The notes: generated by a model not told the origin, from the sequence alone. Counted from the first letter of the stretch, positions 1 through 13,155 are shown. The stretch: DNA of 64,000 nt from Chelonoidis abingdonii (GCF_003597395.2 NC_133773.1:78035668-78099667), one strand, 5' to 3'. Numbers and translations: made by a program.

Positions 1-1270
1 GAAGTGACCACATTTCATTATCTGTTACTAACGTTTCTGTGTAGGAAGATAGAAGGAAAAACCTTTATGAATCCATGAATGCTCTGGACATAGATAAATA
101 CTGGTGAAGCATGGCATGTGTCCCTATTTGTGTTTTCATTGTATTTGATCATATTCGCATTTCTACTCTAACTTTCCTTTTTTTCTTAATATGTGTACAG
201 TTCCATTTCTGTTTAACAAGTTTTAATTTTCCCAGAACATTTTTATGTTGAGACCAGAACTCTCTAGTTCTCCCAACAACTGAATAAATGTCAAAATGTC
301 ACCTTTAGAGTATCAGACTCCAGTCATCTGACCATACCTGTGGCATTTTGATCTGTCTCTTCCCCTTGACCCTAGCAGTCTAATTCTCTTTCCTTTCTTC
401 ATAACTGCAGAGATAGCCTTCTAGCTCTGTCCTCTCTTTGAAGCCTTGTGGGATTTTTTTGGTAACGATGAGAAGCTGACTAACCTATCTATTTTAGGTA
501 TTCCTATAGAGCCAGATTCTGCCACCTTTGCTCGCATTGGATAGTACCTTTCTCTGAGCGTACTTTCACTGAAGCAAGTGGGAGTACTAGCAAAGAGCTG
601 TATTGTAACCCTACAATCCTGCCTGTCTACAGCACAGCACATAGCTGTGCTGCCCAAGGAGGAGTGCAGAGATTGTCCTGTGACTCTGGGGTCATGTCAA
701 CACTAGATATTAACTCAAGTGTTTTGGCAATCTTGACACAAGTTAAAAACTCTAGAGTACACATACCATCAGAGTCACAACCTGCGCCTGCGTCCTGCTC
801 TGAGGTTGCTCCACTGTGTAAACTGGTGTGTGCTGGAGGGGCCAGAGCCAAGGATCTACTCACTCTCTGCCCACTTGCCTGGGAATGAGAGTAGTGGCCT
901 TGCAGGGGCCCCCCACTCAGAAGAGTCCAGTGATAAATGGTAGCCTGCACAAGGATATTACGTGGCTTTTATTTCCTCATACTCCACATACGAGTACACA
1001 ACAGGACTTATAACTGAGCCCAGGGTAACATATTACTCAGCATGAGCAAGGTGCCAGAATCTGGCCCATTGTATTTATCACCATAGTATCTAAGGGCTAA
1101 TATGCTTCAATCATATTGAAGACAGCAGGTCTTCATGAAAGTGTGAGAGTCTGTTTGCATGGATCTGCATATAGGATCATGGTCTATGTTCTGTATCAAT
1201 GTAGCTCCAGGAACTTAGCTTTGGGCATCTCCATGAAGTCCAAAGCATATTCTGATACTAACAGTGAAGG
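1..1270. other. Unassigned non-coding DNA
   Basis: AT-rich sequence with no repeat that I recognise. Open frames here (up to about 107 codons near 627-950) overlap one another on both strands and match no family known to me, so I treat them as chance frames. Confidence 0.5.
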
Positions 1271-1277
1271 CTGGATT

Positions 1278-1340
1278 CGGCAAGATGCTAGGCACTATTA
1301 GCTCCCATTGAAATGAATGGGAATTGAGAGTGATCAGTGT
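1278..1340. repeat. Small palindromic repeat remnant (CCCATTGA core)
   Basis: The segment reads through a 'ctcccattga' box and then an 'atgaatgggaattgag' box, a decayed inverted repeat. The same core recurs near 14080, 28160, 28356, 34640, 42413, 45990, 47800 and 58790 in this window. I infer an old non-autonomous palindromic element. No target duplication can be read. Confidence 0.45.
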
Positions 1341-1455
1341 TACAACCTGGTCCCAGTCCTCCTCTTGGGACAGACACCAGAGTGCTATGATTGGATCCAA
1401 CTTTTAAATCCCATGGGCTTCAAAGTCCCCCCTCCATGGTTGAGCATTAACTGGT

Positions 1456-1496
1456 CAATGTTCCTAGCTCTGGGTCACTCAGAGCTAGGAACATTG
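1456..1496. other. Perfect 17-bp stem with 7-nt loop
   Basis: Arms 1456-1472 and 1480-1496 are exact reverse complements (caatgttcctagctctg and its complement), separated by ggtcact. No T-run follows it, so it is not a bacterial-type terminator. It is probably a recent local foldback or a piece of a palindromic repeat. Confidence 0.8.
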
Positions 1497-1858
1497 CATA
1501 CTCCAAGGTGCACACCATATGTCTAACACCCTAGTTGGGTGGTGGGGACACCGTAGTCCATCTGTCCTAAATCCCAGAATCAGTGTTACAGCCCTCCCAA
1601 GCTCCAGTTGCTTAGATAAATTCCCTCAGAGTGTCCCTGGCTGTAGAAGCTCTGGTATCTCCATTAAGCTGTCCAAGGACCATGTATCAGTAAAGCAAGA
1701 ACAAAATATAAAGCAAGGATAAATATGTTAAAGATTGTGAGGAGTTCAAATCATATGACGACGGGGGACATACACCTTAGGTAGATAGCTAACTGCATTA
1801 ATGTAGTCACATTCAAAGGGTTTCTTTGTGCAACTAGGAAGGCTAGGAACGTCCTTCC

Positions 1859-1872
1859 TTTTTTTTTTTTTT
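1859..1872 (+). repeat. Poly-T tract
   Basis: A run of T of about 14 bases after 'gtccttcc'. No recognisable retroposon body adjoins it. Confidence 0.7.
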
Positions 1873-2002
1873 AAATCAAAGCTTAAAGCCTGATGTGATT
1901 ACAAGATTCCAGGAGCTGGGGCACTAGGCACAGGACTTTAATGCCTATTTCCTAAATTTGGCCTTGACCATGACATGATGTCTGATGCACCATCATTTTA
2001 TG

Positions 2003-2073
2003 GAGAAAGAGAGAGAGAGATGAGGAGTTTGGACACTTTCTATTTTTATTTTTATTTTTATTTTTTTTTAACT
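2003..2073 (+). repeat. Low-complexity (GA)n then (TTTTA)n
   Basis: A purine run with several GA units at about 2003-2022 is followed by TTTTA pentamers at about 2041-2073. Simple-sequence repeat; no gene. Confidence 0.75.
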
Positions 2074-2589
2074 AAAGAGCTTTATTTCTCTGTTTTTAGA
2101 GAGACTTGTAAGACTCTATTTTTGTTTTATTTTTGTTAGTGTGTTTTAGGGAAATTAAACAGAGAAAATTGTGCTGCTGATCATGTCAAAAGAAAACCAA
2201 GATCTTAAATATGCACATCCAAAAAGGACTCTGCTTAAGTCAGTTAAATTTTTCATAATATTTAAGAAAAACAAAAGAGAAATTAAGCAGTAAAGGAAAT
2301 CAACAGGAAAAATGGTGTTTCCTTAAAAAAATCTTTAAAAATGTAATATTTTTGAAATCCTGATTTAGCTATTGCACTGAAGGAGGGTCTGATTCAAATC
2401 CCAGCGAAGCCATTAGTATGCTTCCATAGGAGCTACATCAGCCCTAGACTTGGTCAAGAGCAGCCCTGTCATACTATATGGGTGATTAAAGGTAAGAGGA
2501 GAGGCATGTTTCCAAGGCTGTGAGTATCTAGAACCATAGTGCAGTGATAGTGTGAGTCTGCCCATAAACTTCTTTATTTTTTAATGTGT

Positions 2590-2960
2590 TAGATATCTGG
2601 CTGTGGGATTGAAAAGCATCTTTGGGTATGATTTGTTTTTTGTTTAGTATCCCACATAATACAGTATCTTAGTAGTGGATTGTTTTCCTGTACTGACAGC
2701 ACGAGCTGTTCTATTAATAACCTGTGCTCACACAGCCACCCGCTAACCAAGAAAATAAGTGATGTGGTGGCACAGTACAAACAAGAGCTTTTAATCACAT
2801 CAACAGTGTTGTCTGGAGGGAATGAGAGGAGGCCAGTGCTAGATGTGCACAGGAGGTGGAAAGGGGCTGGAGCAAGCCCACTGAGGGTTTTATGATCATG
2901 AAGTTCATTGTGCACTGCATTCTGAAATTAATGAGGAGCCAGTGGAGTTGTCTGACAATG
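2590..2960 (-). pseudogene. L2/CR1-type LINE reverse transcriptase C-terminal remnant
   Basis: Read on the minus strand, the segment gives a 'LHWLLINFRMQ'-like stretch, then 'HDHKTLSGLAPAPFHLL', then a decayed leucine/serine-rich part. This is the order of the conserved block after the reverse transcriptase core of L2/CR1-group LINEs (LHWLPxxxRI...FKxLxGLAPPYL). It is frameshifted, and an open frame covers only 2589-2915. No 3' tail or target duplication is visible. Confidence is moderate because the match comes from recalled motifs, not an alignment. Confidence 0.5.
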
Positions 2961-4902
2961 GGGGAGCTATGTGTTTGTGCTCAGGGACTATGGGACTTAT
3001 TCTGAACCCAGACATACTGAGCTGTTCATTGTTTTCTCTCACTAACAGTTCTCATAATTCAAACGCTTCATCATAAAGAATGATCAAGTTGTTCTCTTTC
3101 TCTGCTTTGTCTGCCGTCTTTCAGATTCCAGAATGTATCTCAGCTAATAGGACTCATAATCTCTTCCCCTCCTTCCTGAAAACACAATATGTACTCATAT
3201 CTGCAGTTCTCTTCTTCCTCACCACCATCCCCTTCTCTATATTACAGCTATCTTTTCTGCTCCATACACCTGCAACTACCCCTGACCTACTGACTATTGT
3301 TAATATCCTCTCAGAAGTAAGGGCTGAAGGACCAGGCCCCACTTTCCACCCCTCCACTATATTTTCTATCATGTACTGTCCTCATTCCATTTCACATTGT
3401 GATATGCTCTTTTGAATGTCACTTGTGGCATCCTTTTGCTGCCTCTTTGCTTTGTGCCTCTAGTTTTAGCCCTCTTGTTATAATTTAATTGGCAGCCTGG
3501 CTTGAGAAAATTCCAGTCAAATTTACTACCCAAAAAAAACTTTAAAGGGACAAATATCAAAATAATATCATTCTCTCTAATTCCACTCCTCTCTAAGGCC
3601 CTGTTTTTTTTGACCAGGCAGACCCTGCTCCCAAGCAGAGTCCTACTGGCTTACGTAAAGCTCTGCATGGGTTGCAGCCACATGGATCTTCTTGCAGGAT
3701 GGAGACTTAAACGTGTGAATCTTCTGTTTATGTCTTCCATCCTATTTCAAAAGTCACATAGGATTTTTAACATAAAACTATCAAAAGGCATAATAAGAAC
3801 AGAATTTTCCATGGCAGCTGGGATTTCTGCCTGATTGCAAGACTCTGTTTCATAACAGCATATCACAATAGTTGTACAGAAGGGAGAGCTTAGTGGGTAA
3901 TAACCACCAGGGAGAACAACTAAAAATATCCCTGGAACAAGCAACTTCAGATTTACTTCTGTGATTCAAATTGCCCTGAAAAGCAAACAATCAGATCCAA
4001 GATGTTCAGAAATTAGGGTAATTATTGTTTTTTAAAAGAAGAAAGGAAAGAGAAGCTATCCAGACAAGTACAAAGATGTCATGAATTTTCAGAAGGCTTA
4101 GTTAACTCATGAGTCAAATGGCTCTATCAATAGGAATAAAAATGTACCTATTTGGAGTTGTGGGGGTAGAGGGTGGGGGGAAGTATTCTAGTCCCATCGG
4201 GCTTTTAAAATGATAAATCTTGGGCACAAAAAGGGCTTTTTTTAATTAAATTTTCTTTACATCCTAGGGCTTTTGTGATTTATATTATCTAGCCCTGAGC
4301 AAGGGTCTTAATTAGCTTTGATTTATTTTTTTCATTCCTGAGAAAGGTCCTTCAGTTTTTCTTTATTATTATTATTTCAGGTTTTTTTCTTCTCTAGGCA
4401 TATCCATATTTTTTAGCTTTTATTTATACTATTAACATTCCATGTTTTCTTCCCCTCTGAGGTGAAATATGTGGGTTAAATCCTTCAGGTCTTGCTTAAG
4501 CAAAACTCCCCATGGATTTCATGGAGAGTTTTGATCACATAAGGAATTCAGGATTTTGTGGTTTTGTTTTTCTTCTTAATTCCAATTAATTTCTTTTCTT
4601 TCCTTTAAGTGTTTTTATGTACTTTACTGTTATTGATGTGTGCTGGCTCCAGCATTAAATGTAAATTGTTCTCCATGATTGATACAGTTCCTTTTATTCT
4701 CTGAATTATTTTATGTAATATATATTATACATTCATACTATATTTTTCTTAGCAATAATAAGTTTTTATCTTTCATTTTCCCCTTTCCACCCATGAATAA
4801 TGGTGTTTTCATTTTATGTGAGAGCATGGGAAGATATTTTCTGACGAAATGCCTTCCAGTTTTTTGTTTGCTTTACTTCTACATATTTTTGTTATGACTG
4901 AT
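2961..4902. other. Unassigned non-coding DNA
   Basis: T-rich, low in CpG. Open frames of 108-111 codons (3080-3415, 3502-3834) have no recognisable domain and composition typical of chance translation of AT-rich DNA. No repeat boundaries found. Confidence 0.5.
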
Positions 4903-5511
4903 TGTAACAGGTTGCTTGCCCCTAGGCTGGAGAGCCTTGGGCTAAGCCAGCCCTACTTACAGGATGAGCCACACCTGGATTGAATCAGGTGATCCCAGGA
5001 TAAAATTAGCAGGAAGTTAACAGTAAATTGGGAAAGATAAGGAAAGTACAGCTATTCTGGGAGATAGTACAGGGAGTAGTAAGATGACTCCTCCATGGCC
5101 CTGACTCAACAGAGGGAAGGCACCAGTTGGAAAAGCTCTCTCTGCAGGAAGGTCTAGAAGAGACTCTACCCAAGAAGCAGCGCAGAGACTGACTGATTTT
5201 CAGGGAGTAAGGAGCTGTGCCCCTCTGAAACTGAGATGAAGGCTCCATGAGTGAGTATTTTTGTTTTGAAAGACTTTGTGTTGGACTAATTGGAGAGAGA
5301 CACTGAACTAGAGTTAGGCCCTGGAGGGCCAGTATGCACCTGAGGATTAAATAAATGGGATTACTTCTAGGGATTGTTTGAATTACTTTGTAAACTGTGA
5401 GTTCTTAAAGGGGCCCTGAAGAGATGGACTGCTCGGAGAAGCAGCGTCTGGTAGAGTGACCTCTGTTCACTAGGGGGTAGTTGAGTGACTATCAGTAGCC
5501 ATATCGCTACA
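4903..5511 (+). mobile_element. Solo LTR, about 609 bp
   Basis: The unit begins TGTAACAGG and ends GCTACA, the TG...CA ends expected of an LTR. The flanking pentamers are ctgat (4898-4902) and ctaat (5512-5516), which agree at 4 of 5 bases, as for an old 5-bp target duplication. An AATAAA-type signal lies near 5349. The moderately GC-rich interior differs from the AT-rich surroundings. No gag or pol lies next to it, so I read it as a solo LTR formed by recombination. Superfamily (ERV or Ty3/gypsy) cannot be told from the LTR alone. Confidence 0.65.
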
Positions 5512-8500
5512 CTAATATTTCTAATAAGATGAGTCCTTTCCAGTATGTAACTGTGCCCCACTGCCAGCTAGCACTTAATCCAGGAAAAAATGGAGTGGCA
5601 TTGATAGGAGCAGGGAAGACCTTGGGTTTTCTATAGTATCCTCCACTAGTCAGAATATCTGCCTTGGGTTGTTAAGTCAGTCTGGAGCCATGTGGTTCCA
5701 TTGGGTGCCTTAGTGCTACTTGATGTTCAAATACCCCTAGAAGCAAAAACCCACTTTTATCTGCAGTTAGCTGGAAGATTGCATGTCATCTTCGTGAACT
5801 CTGAACTGGTCTGCAGTGATCCTTGCATTTGTGACCTCCAGGCTTCATTATTGACTCCTCATATCTAAGAACAAAGCCATGCAGCCTGAAAAATAACAGC
5901 TGTCCTTCAGAGCAACACAATAAACCATGAGCACCTCATCACAGTACTCCGCTCTCTGTTCTGGTTCCTCATTGAATACAGAGTCTGGGAAAGGTCTCTG
6001 TCCTGATATTGAACAGCTGTGTTCTGCTAGAGCTAGGAGATTGTGAACAAATGAGTTGATGAGAGTTAGCTTTCACAGGAATTGGATTTAGATTATGGAG
6101 CTCCCATGGGTCCATAACAACCCCAAGCCTCAGTATGTTGGGAACACTAAGGAAGAAAAGTGAAACTCACCTCTCTGACTTGGTTTTCAGTAAGGCTTTA
6201 TGTAGACACATAGCCACTCTCACACCAATTAAAACCAAAATTGTTGAAGCTATTTCTTTTACAGGTTCAGAACAGAAAAAGAGATTGTTATTGCTATTTT
6301 TAAGTACTTAATGGATACTCATAGTGATATGGGAGCATACAAGTACCTACGCAGATTCTCTCTCATGTGTATGTTTATAAACTGATTAAGGAAACAGTCA
6401 TTGAAGCAAGAGAGAAGATTGATGAAGCAGTGGTCTGACCTGCTACATCTTTAATTCCTACTGTGTAAGAAGGAATTTAAATGAAGGCCCTTCTCCTGTA
6501 AAGCACAGTACACCTTCAGCGTTCAGTGAAGACAACTAGAATCTAGCAGCAGGTGTTCTGCACTTTACAGGAGCAGGATTTTAATCTCCATATTCTGTTT
6601 CTCAGCAGAATGATCCAGTCCCAGAACTATCACTGCCTCGGTCAGTGTCCAGTTATTTTTCTTCCCTGGACAGGGAACTAGAGAGAGAACCTGCAGTGCT
6701 TTCTGCACATAGAGAAACAAAGAAAACAGAACTGTATGCAAAAACTGGCAATACGGGTGGAAATGAGTTCATAGCAGGTAACCATTTATGACCTTGTTTA
6801 CAATAATGGGGGGAAAACCATTTGAGAATTTCTGTCCCATAAGCTACTGGTGTTACTTCAGGTCTCATAAAACTTCATTTAAATGTGGTTTAAATAAAGT
6901 TTGTCACATTGTAGGACTGTATCAGTGGAAGCTGTAGTATTGTGTATTTCGCTATAACCCTTCCATCAGGACATTCCAGCAAGGAATCTGGAATCTACAA
7001 AACGAACAAGGTGAGATACATGAAAGGCCCCTATTCTATTTTAACCTGACCATATTTTATGTTGAATTTAAGCATGGCAGATAGTAAGTTATATATATCA
7101 AAACTGAGTATAAAGAGTTTGAACTCTGGTGTACAGGTAAGTTCATGTTATCCCTGCAAAGTCCAAAGCAATGGGATTTTGCACACAGCACTAACATGGG
7201 AACAGAGTCAGGGACTGAACTCTCTCCTCACAATGCAGAGCATTTGTATAGCTTGTCTTCAGCTACTGCTGTCCATGGGCTTGTGGTCTGCTGTGCTTCT
7301 TATGCAGGATTTGTGGCCAGTAGATCCCTGTACTTTGTGAACATGCTGCCTGTGCCCCTGCCACTTCCAAGCCCATACAGAACACCAGATGGAGTTTGAG
7401 GACAACTTCACTAACTCCTACTCATCACTGATGTAGCAGAAGAACAAAAGTGGACCATCTGCAGCTATGAAGGTGAGTCAAAATTCACCCAAAGAATGGG
7501 GAAATGTACACTTGCACAGAGTTGTAATGGTGAAGGTTAAAGAGACATGATTGCTCCATCATATGAAACTGGGGTTAATTCAACAAAATCTCTTTGGCGG
7601 TCATAAATTTAGGGGCTTTTTTCTTTGTGATAAATTGGGCTTTAGGGAGCTGGAGAGGAAGGGGAGAAATGTAATATAAAGATGATCTTTTCATTTTTTG
7701 CTCAGCTTTCTGTAGACACTGAAATTAGCTCTTTATACTTCCACAGAGAGAGAGAGAGCAGAAAATTCAGGGCTAGCGTATCTGGAGTGTGAGTCACCAT
7801 GCCATTGTCTGGGTGATGTCAAATACTGAGTAGATGGGGCTGAGGTATAGAATGTGCCTTTATGGGATTTGGAGCCACCTTAGCAGATGTAACTGATGTG
7901 AGAAAGGTATGGTGCTGGAAGGGTTGGGCATACGTGTGGGAAAAGAACATGCCTAAATGAAACAGGCTGGGACAGGGCTGGATGGAAATATGGCAGTTCT
8001 GCATTCCCTACGAAGAATGCAAAGCTATCCTGCATTTACACCCCATATCAAGTAACATGAAGACTGGGAGGAGACTGATGGTCTCTAAACCACACACACA
8101 CACAAAAGCAGGTTTTGAATAGTCTCAAAAATGCAACTCCTGCTTTGTCTTGAGATGCCAATTGGGCAGCATAAAAGCAAAATCAAAGCCTAAGCCTGCA
8201 TAGCACCAAAGGAGTGTCACCGGCAAATAAGACACAACTGAAGCCAGCTATAAGAGTTAGTTTTCAAACTGTTGAAAATTGCGCTGCATAGAGCAGTAAT
8301 AGCTGCATGGAAAAGGTCAGAAAAAACAGGTAAAGAGGTGTGCACTTCCATTTGGTAGTCAAACAGGCAACCAAGTTCAGAGGAATCTGCTATGGGGGAC
8401 ACCAATAGGTTGTGCTACCAAACATGCACAACTCAGCACGTGGTTTTATTTGGCATTTGCTGAATGATCAGGCTTGAAGTGAAAAGTGTCAGGGTAAGAC

Positions 8501-8649
8501 GATGAGGCCAGTGGCCAAAACAGCACAGATGTTGTCAAAAGGCAGAAAGGGGAATGTTTGGTCTAAGCAACTGAGTCAATGTTTTGAGATTCTCCCACAT
8601 GGGTACTCGGCAAAATATAGCTCTTACGCTGGACTGCTGTAGATTCAAA
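5512..8649. other. Unassigned non-coding DNA
   Basis: No recognisable repeat except a short (CA)n near 8092-8105. Open frames of up to 93 codons (7059-7340 and an overlapping frame at 7145-7399) lack known motifs. No splice-flanked exon could be supported. Confidence 0.45.
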
Positions 8650-8911
8650 GGGTATGTCTACACTGCAACTGGGAGGTGTGGTAGCCACATGTGTCAATCA
8701 AAGCCAGCATGAATAACAATAGTGAAGCTGTGGCAGCAAGTGAGGTGACCGCTTGAATATGTACTGAGGTTCCTGGGTAGGTGGGACTAGCTTGTACAGC
8801 CTCGCATGGTGCTGCAGCTCTACTGCTATTGTTACTTGAGCTAGTTTTGCTCTAACTAGCTCATGTATGTGTTGCAATCAACCAATTAGCCTCCCAATTG
8901 CAGACATACCC
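8650..8911. mobile_element. Non-autonomous DNA transposon (hAT-like MITE), 262 bp
   Basis: The left end GGGTATGTCTACACTGCAAC is mirrored at the right end by TTGCAG-ACATACCC, with the inner part also complementary (gggagg/cctccc). These are terminal inverted repeats. The interior has no coding capacity. The flanks both contain 'tcaaag', but an exact 8-bp duplication cannot be aligned. The ends resemble those of the elements at 11828-13155 and 56737-57033. Confidence 0.7.
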
Positions 8912-9212
8912 ATACTCAAAGAGGGAAATGAGTGTGCATTGGTTAAATCAGGAACTTAATGGAAAACAGGAGATGAATATATACACAGCTAATACAGACA
9001 ACACACCACATTGAAATGCACATGGCTGACTTGCTCAGATACAATGCTAAGGGCACACTTTCATTGAATCTCTGTGGTTAGCCAATAGCTGGACACCTGT
9101 AGCCTGGTGCTACACCACTTGAAGTAAATGGCAAATATCAAACTGCCTTCAGTAGGAGATGGAGTAGGCCTCTGGGCTTTAATGCATCATCATTAAATTA
9201 GAGCTCATAGTA

Positions 9213-9290
9213 CTAGCCCCATGGGATATTGTGAGGAGGATGAATTAACTAATATTTGAGATCATATAGTATAGTGTTAGTGGCCTTATA
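9213..9290 (+). repeat. MIR-like SINE 3' fragment
   Basis: The sequence 'catgggatattgtgagga' followed by 'gatgaattaactaat' matches the recalled MIR 3' half (catagggttgttgtgaggatt...aatta). The tRNA-like head is absent. Confidence 0.45.
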
Positions 9291-10712
9291 ATTACTTAGA
9301 CATGTGGATTAAGCTGGCTAGACTGAATATCTGTGCTGCAGCCCCTGATTCAGGAACTGTGGTGCATAATGGCATCCCTGCTGCACCAAGGTGTGTTCTG
9401 CATCCAGAGCACAGAATTCCACATCCTTCTTAGCAGATGCAGGCAGGTGTAAATGGAGCGACAGTGGAGGCAGCTTAAACTTTTTTTAGATGACAACATT
9501 TCTGCAACTCTATACGCTGTTTCCTGACTATTGCACATAATTTCTGCTCTTTTTGTTCCCCCAATATTTGTAGATAATAGATAATAATTAGTAGAGCCAT
9601 GAAAAATGTTACTTCCTTACCGAGGGTAAGGAATTGTTTAGGCTGGTGAGCAAAATATCAGTAGGGTTTTTTCATCATCATTATCAAGGTGGTTGACTAG
9701 ATTTTGATCTCTGCTACTTTGGGAGCCTAATAGTTGTTTGTTTTTTGTTTTTTCTTTCAGACTTGAAGTCTGTTTGATTAGTTCTCTGCGGCCTTGCATG
9801 AGCAATATCTTTTAACCTAACACAATGTCTTTTTCTACATATAAATATATTTATTTACATCAAAGGGCTTAGCCCTGAGTGATAAAATTTATTTTAGTTT
9901 GTTTTAAAGCCGTTTATTTTGTCTTTGTAAAAAAGCCTATGTATTTTCTCTCTTCGGGTATGAATGCAAAGGGTTCACATTTTATCATTTTTCCTTTAAC
10001 CTTTAGAGGGTTCATGATTATTATTGTTTGTTTCCTTCTACCAAGAACAGTTTTTAAACCTAATTTCTTTAACCTTCATTCCAGCTTTTACTTTGTGTTC
10101 TTCAGCCGTGAGAATTGTTCTAATATCATGGAGCTGTGGCAGAGACTCCTTCAGCAAGGCTATAATTAGCTTTATAATACTAGCTTGATTTTGACCTATC
10201 TGCTCTTACCTAATTTCCATAAAGTGAAATCTTTTTGTGTATGTCTCATTGATAGTCTCCTGCCAAAGGGGAATTTTGAGCAGGAGTTTGAAGTTAATTG
10301 GACAAATCTTTTTGGAAAAAAAAGACGACTTTTTTGCTTTTAAAAATCTTCTTTCTTATGTTCTATTGTACTAACCATTTGTGATGTATATATGCAAAAG
10401 TAGCAGGGCATAGTGCTAATCTCTGAAACTACTCTTAAAGTCTTGAAGAAACTTTAGAAGTGCACGAGTAGAGTTTTGAAGACAGTTTGCTACAGTCCAG
10501 ATTGCAGGGACGGGGGGAGATGCTACGTAAGGTAATTGTCATATAATTTAAATATTCGGTTGAGAATAAATAGCTCTATATGAAACTTTACCACTAGTTT
10601 TCCTTCCTTATCAAACATCTTAGAAAATGTATAGACAAAATCTAAGATTTTGTTAAAATGATAAATTCTTAGCGATTTTTTAAAATACCATATTAGAATT
10701 ATTTAGTTACTT

Positions 10713-10740
10713 TAAAAATAAAATAAAATAAAATAAAAAA
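10713..10740 (+). repeat. (TAAAA)n simple repeat
   Basis: Four to five tandem TAAAA units. No target duplication around it was recognised. Confidence 0.8.
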
Positions 10741-11642
10741 TGAAAAGCAGGAAGGTCTGGAAATTTAAGGTTATTTGGGAAGCAGTATCTATAACTTTGA
10801 GCTTAATTCAGTGCACATCTTTTACATATTTTCCAACATGCTTCTTACACTCAGCTTTTATGCTGCCTTACTGTGATACCATATTCACAAAACCTTAGCT
10901 CATGTATTATAAATACACATCTACGAAGTGCCAGTCACCATTCAGATGCAGAATAGTAATGGAAGGAAAACCATGTACATATCAACCTGCCTATACACTA
11001 AGCATGAGAAACCCCAACATCTCATTTCTTTTTTTCATATACATTCCAGAGACATCACTCTTTCAGATCTACCATTCAATAAGCATGAGGCACTCCACTC
11101 CTTTCTCATTCGCTATCCAATGATTGTAATACTGCACAATACTTCCCTTATTCACCTGAACCATCTGACAGAACTTATCCTATGTCTGAATAGCCTCTAA
11201 AAGGATGGAGAGGCTGCAACATAAGATGATAATTATATACATTTTTATATAAAAGTAAACCCGTTTTACAAATGTCTATGTAGGGTTTAGAAAATAAGAG
11301 TTTTCTTAGTTCTATTGTAATAGTTACAGTGGTAGTTGCACCTCAGACCCCTTTTTGGGCCTCTTTGAGTGCACCCCACAGATATGAGGCCTTGTGACCT
11401 TAGCTTTTCTGCGGTGTAATCCCTCGATTATCTCATTCTTATACTGGGTTCTAGGCTACAGTACCCTATGTATCAATTGCGCTTACCCTAACAATAGGCC
11501 TGGGCATATTAAAAAAAAAAAAAGAATTCTGCTTCATGGAAAAACTTTAGTTTTGAAATTTGGTTCCATTTTGCAATAGTACAAAACAGAGATCCTTAAT
11601 TTTTTTCCATGAAAGAGAGAGAGAGACAACAGCCAGTTTTTC

Positions 11643-11815
11643 AGTGACTAGTGTATTCATCTGGGATGTGGGAGACCCAGGTAGGAACTGTTCCACCTTG
11701 TATCAATAATTAAATATTCATTGGAACTGAGCAAGAGATTGACTCTGTGGATTGGTGATTTGGGCATCTAGCTGGGAGGTGGAAAACCCAGGTTAAGTCC
11801 ATGCTTTGATTCAGA
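11643..11815 (+). repeat. tRNA-like/palindromic repeat fragments
   Basis: Two related stretches, 'catctgggatgtgggagacc' near 11659 and 'catctagctgggaggtggaa' near 11766, are partial repeats of each other. The reverse complement of the same motif (gatgagtgccttgaccacc) appears on the far side of the DNA transposon, at 13179-13198. This suggests one older element split by the transposon at 11828-13155. Confidence 0.35.
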
Positions 11816-11827
11816 GAAAGATCTCTA

Positions 11828-13155
11828 AGGGTACATCTACACTGCACGATTATTTCGAATTAGCTTAATCCGATATTACAAAACAGATCTAATAAAATCG
11901 GTTTAGCACGTCCACAGTGGGATCACAAAATCGATTGTTTGCGTCCATGGTCCAAAGCTACCATCGATTTCAGGAGCGGTGCACTGTGGGTAGCTGTTCC
12001 TCAGCTATCCATAGTTCCCACTTCCGGGTTGAGAGCACATGTGCGTGATTGGGCAGAAAAACATCTGCTCTTCACCGCAGCAGCATCGCGTCTGCCAGCA
12101 CAATTCAGTACACGAGGGGACATTATACAGTCACTCAACGGAATTTTATTTACTTTTCTTCAATCGGTGCCGGGGGAGGGGAGGGACTGACCGAGCTTGT
12201 TCCGTGAAACGCATGCAGACGACACCGTGTATAAGTACAGACATCGATCAGCCAAGAATGCAAATAAGGGCTGTGGAGAAATGGTTAGCTGTAGCCCCTC
12301 CTCAAGACCCCCTCCCTCCTTCCTCCGCTCCATGATCCATCTGAGTGGCTCCCGTTAGGATTGTCACGCACTGAGAAAACCTGGAGTTTATTTTTCAAAC
12401 GCTTGAGCATTTCCTGTTCTTTACACGGAGCTCTGATAAAACAGAATTTGTCTCACCATAATCAGGGAGGATCTCAGGGTGAAGTTGGAGCAGATCAGTA
12501 GTAACTCTCCCGTAAGGTTAAGTGCAGGACTACTTTGCATTTGAACTGACATCTCCACCCGGTGGCTGATCAGGCTGCACGTGAAAAGCTAAGGAAATGT
12601 CATATCTAAAAGGTCACGGCGTTTTCCTGCTTACCGGGCAACTCACATCCGAGGTTCGGATTGCAAGGACCCAAGACGGTCGTGGTGCACACTGTAGGGA
12701 TCCTCTAGAGGCCAATAATGTCGATTCGCGCCACAACAAAGAGCGCCCGCCATCAATTCGAGTAGTCACTATCGAATTTGAGCGCTACTCTCTCGTCTGG
12801 AGGAGTTTCCGAATCGATTTAGAGAGCCATTTAAACTCGATTTAAGACACGTCATGTGAACGGGTTACAGCAGCATTAAACTCGGTAATTATTTGGCACC
12901 AATTAAACGCATTTAAAGTCGCAGGTACGACCTGGCCTAAGGATAGGTTGCACTCCTCTCAGATGAGTGCCATCTGTGAGTTGATATTTNNNNNNNNNNN
13001 NNNNNNNNNNNNNNCTCTCGTCTGGGAGGAGTTCCGAAATCGATTTAAGGAGCCATTTAACTCGATATTAATGACGACGTCATGTGAACGGGTACAGCAT
13101 TAAATCGGTATATTGGCCATTAAACCGATTTAAAGTCGCAGTGTAGACCTGGCCT
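11828..13155. mobile_element. DNA transposon (hAT-like), interrupted by an assembly gap
   Basis: The left end AGGGTACATCTACACTGC pairs with GCAGTGTAGACCTGGCCT at the right end. The interior is rich in 'tcgattt' boxes. The stretch between about 12100 and 12989 has an odd abundance of CpG and looks error-laden: its copy of the right part differs by many single-base insertions and deletions from the clean copy after the gap. No transposase frame is intact. The true length is uncertain because part of it is present twice around the Ns. Confidence 0.65.

Larger units (their letters stand above)
8912..11640. other. Mostly unassigned; MIR tail and A-rich simple repeat inside
   Basis: Apart from the MIR-like tail at 9213-9290 and the (TAAAA)n at 10713-10740, I recognise nothing. 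Overlapping open frames at 10902-11200 have no recognisable domains. Confidence 0.45.

Noticed and set aside
1456..1496. Transcription terminator
   Set aside because: A stem-loop without a T-run in vertebrate DNA has no such role.
12597..12845. 82-codon frame in the error-prone segment
   Set aside because: Lies in a transposon region with suspected indel errors next to the assembly gap.
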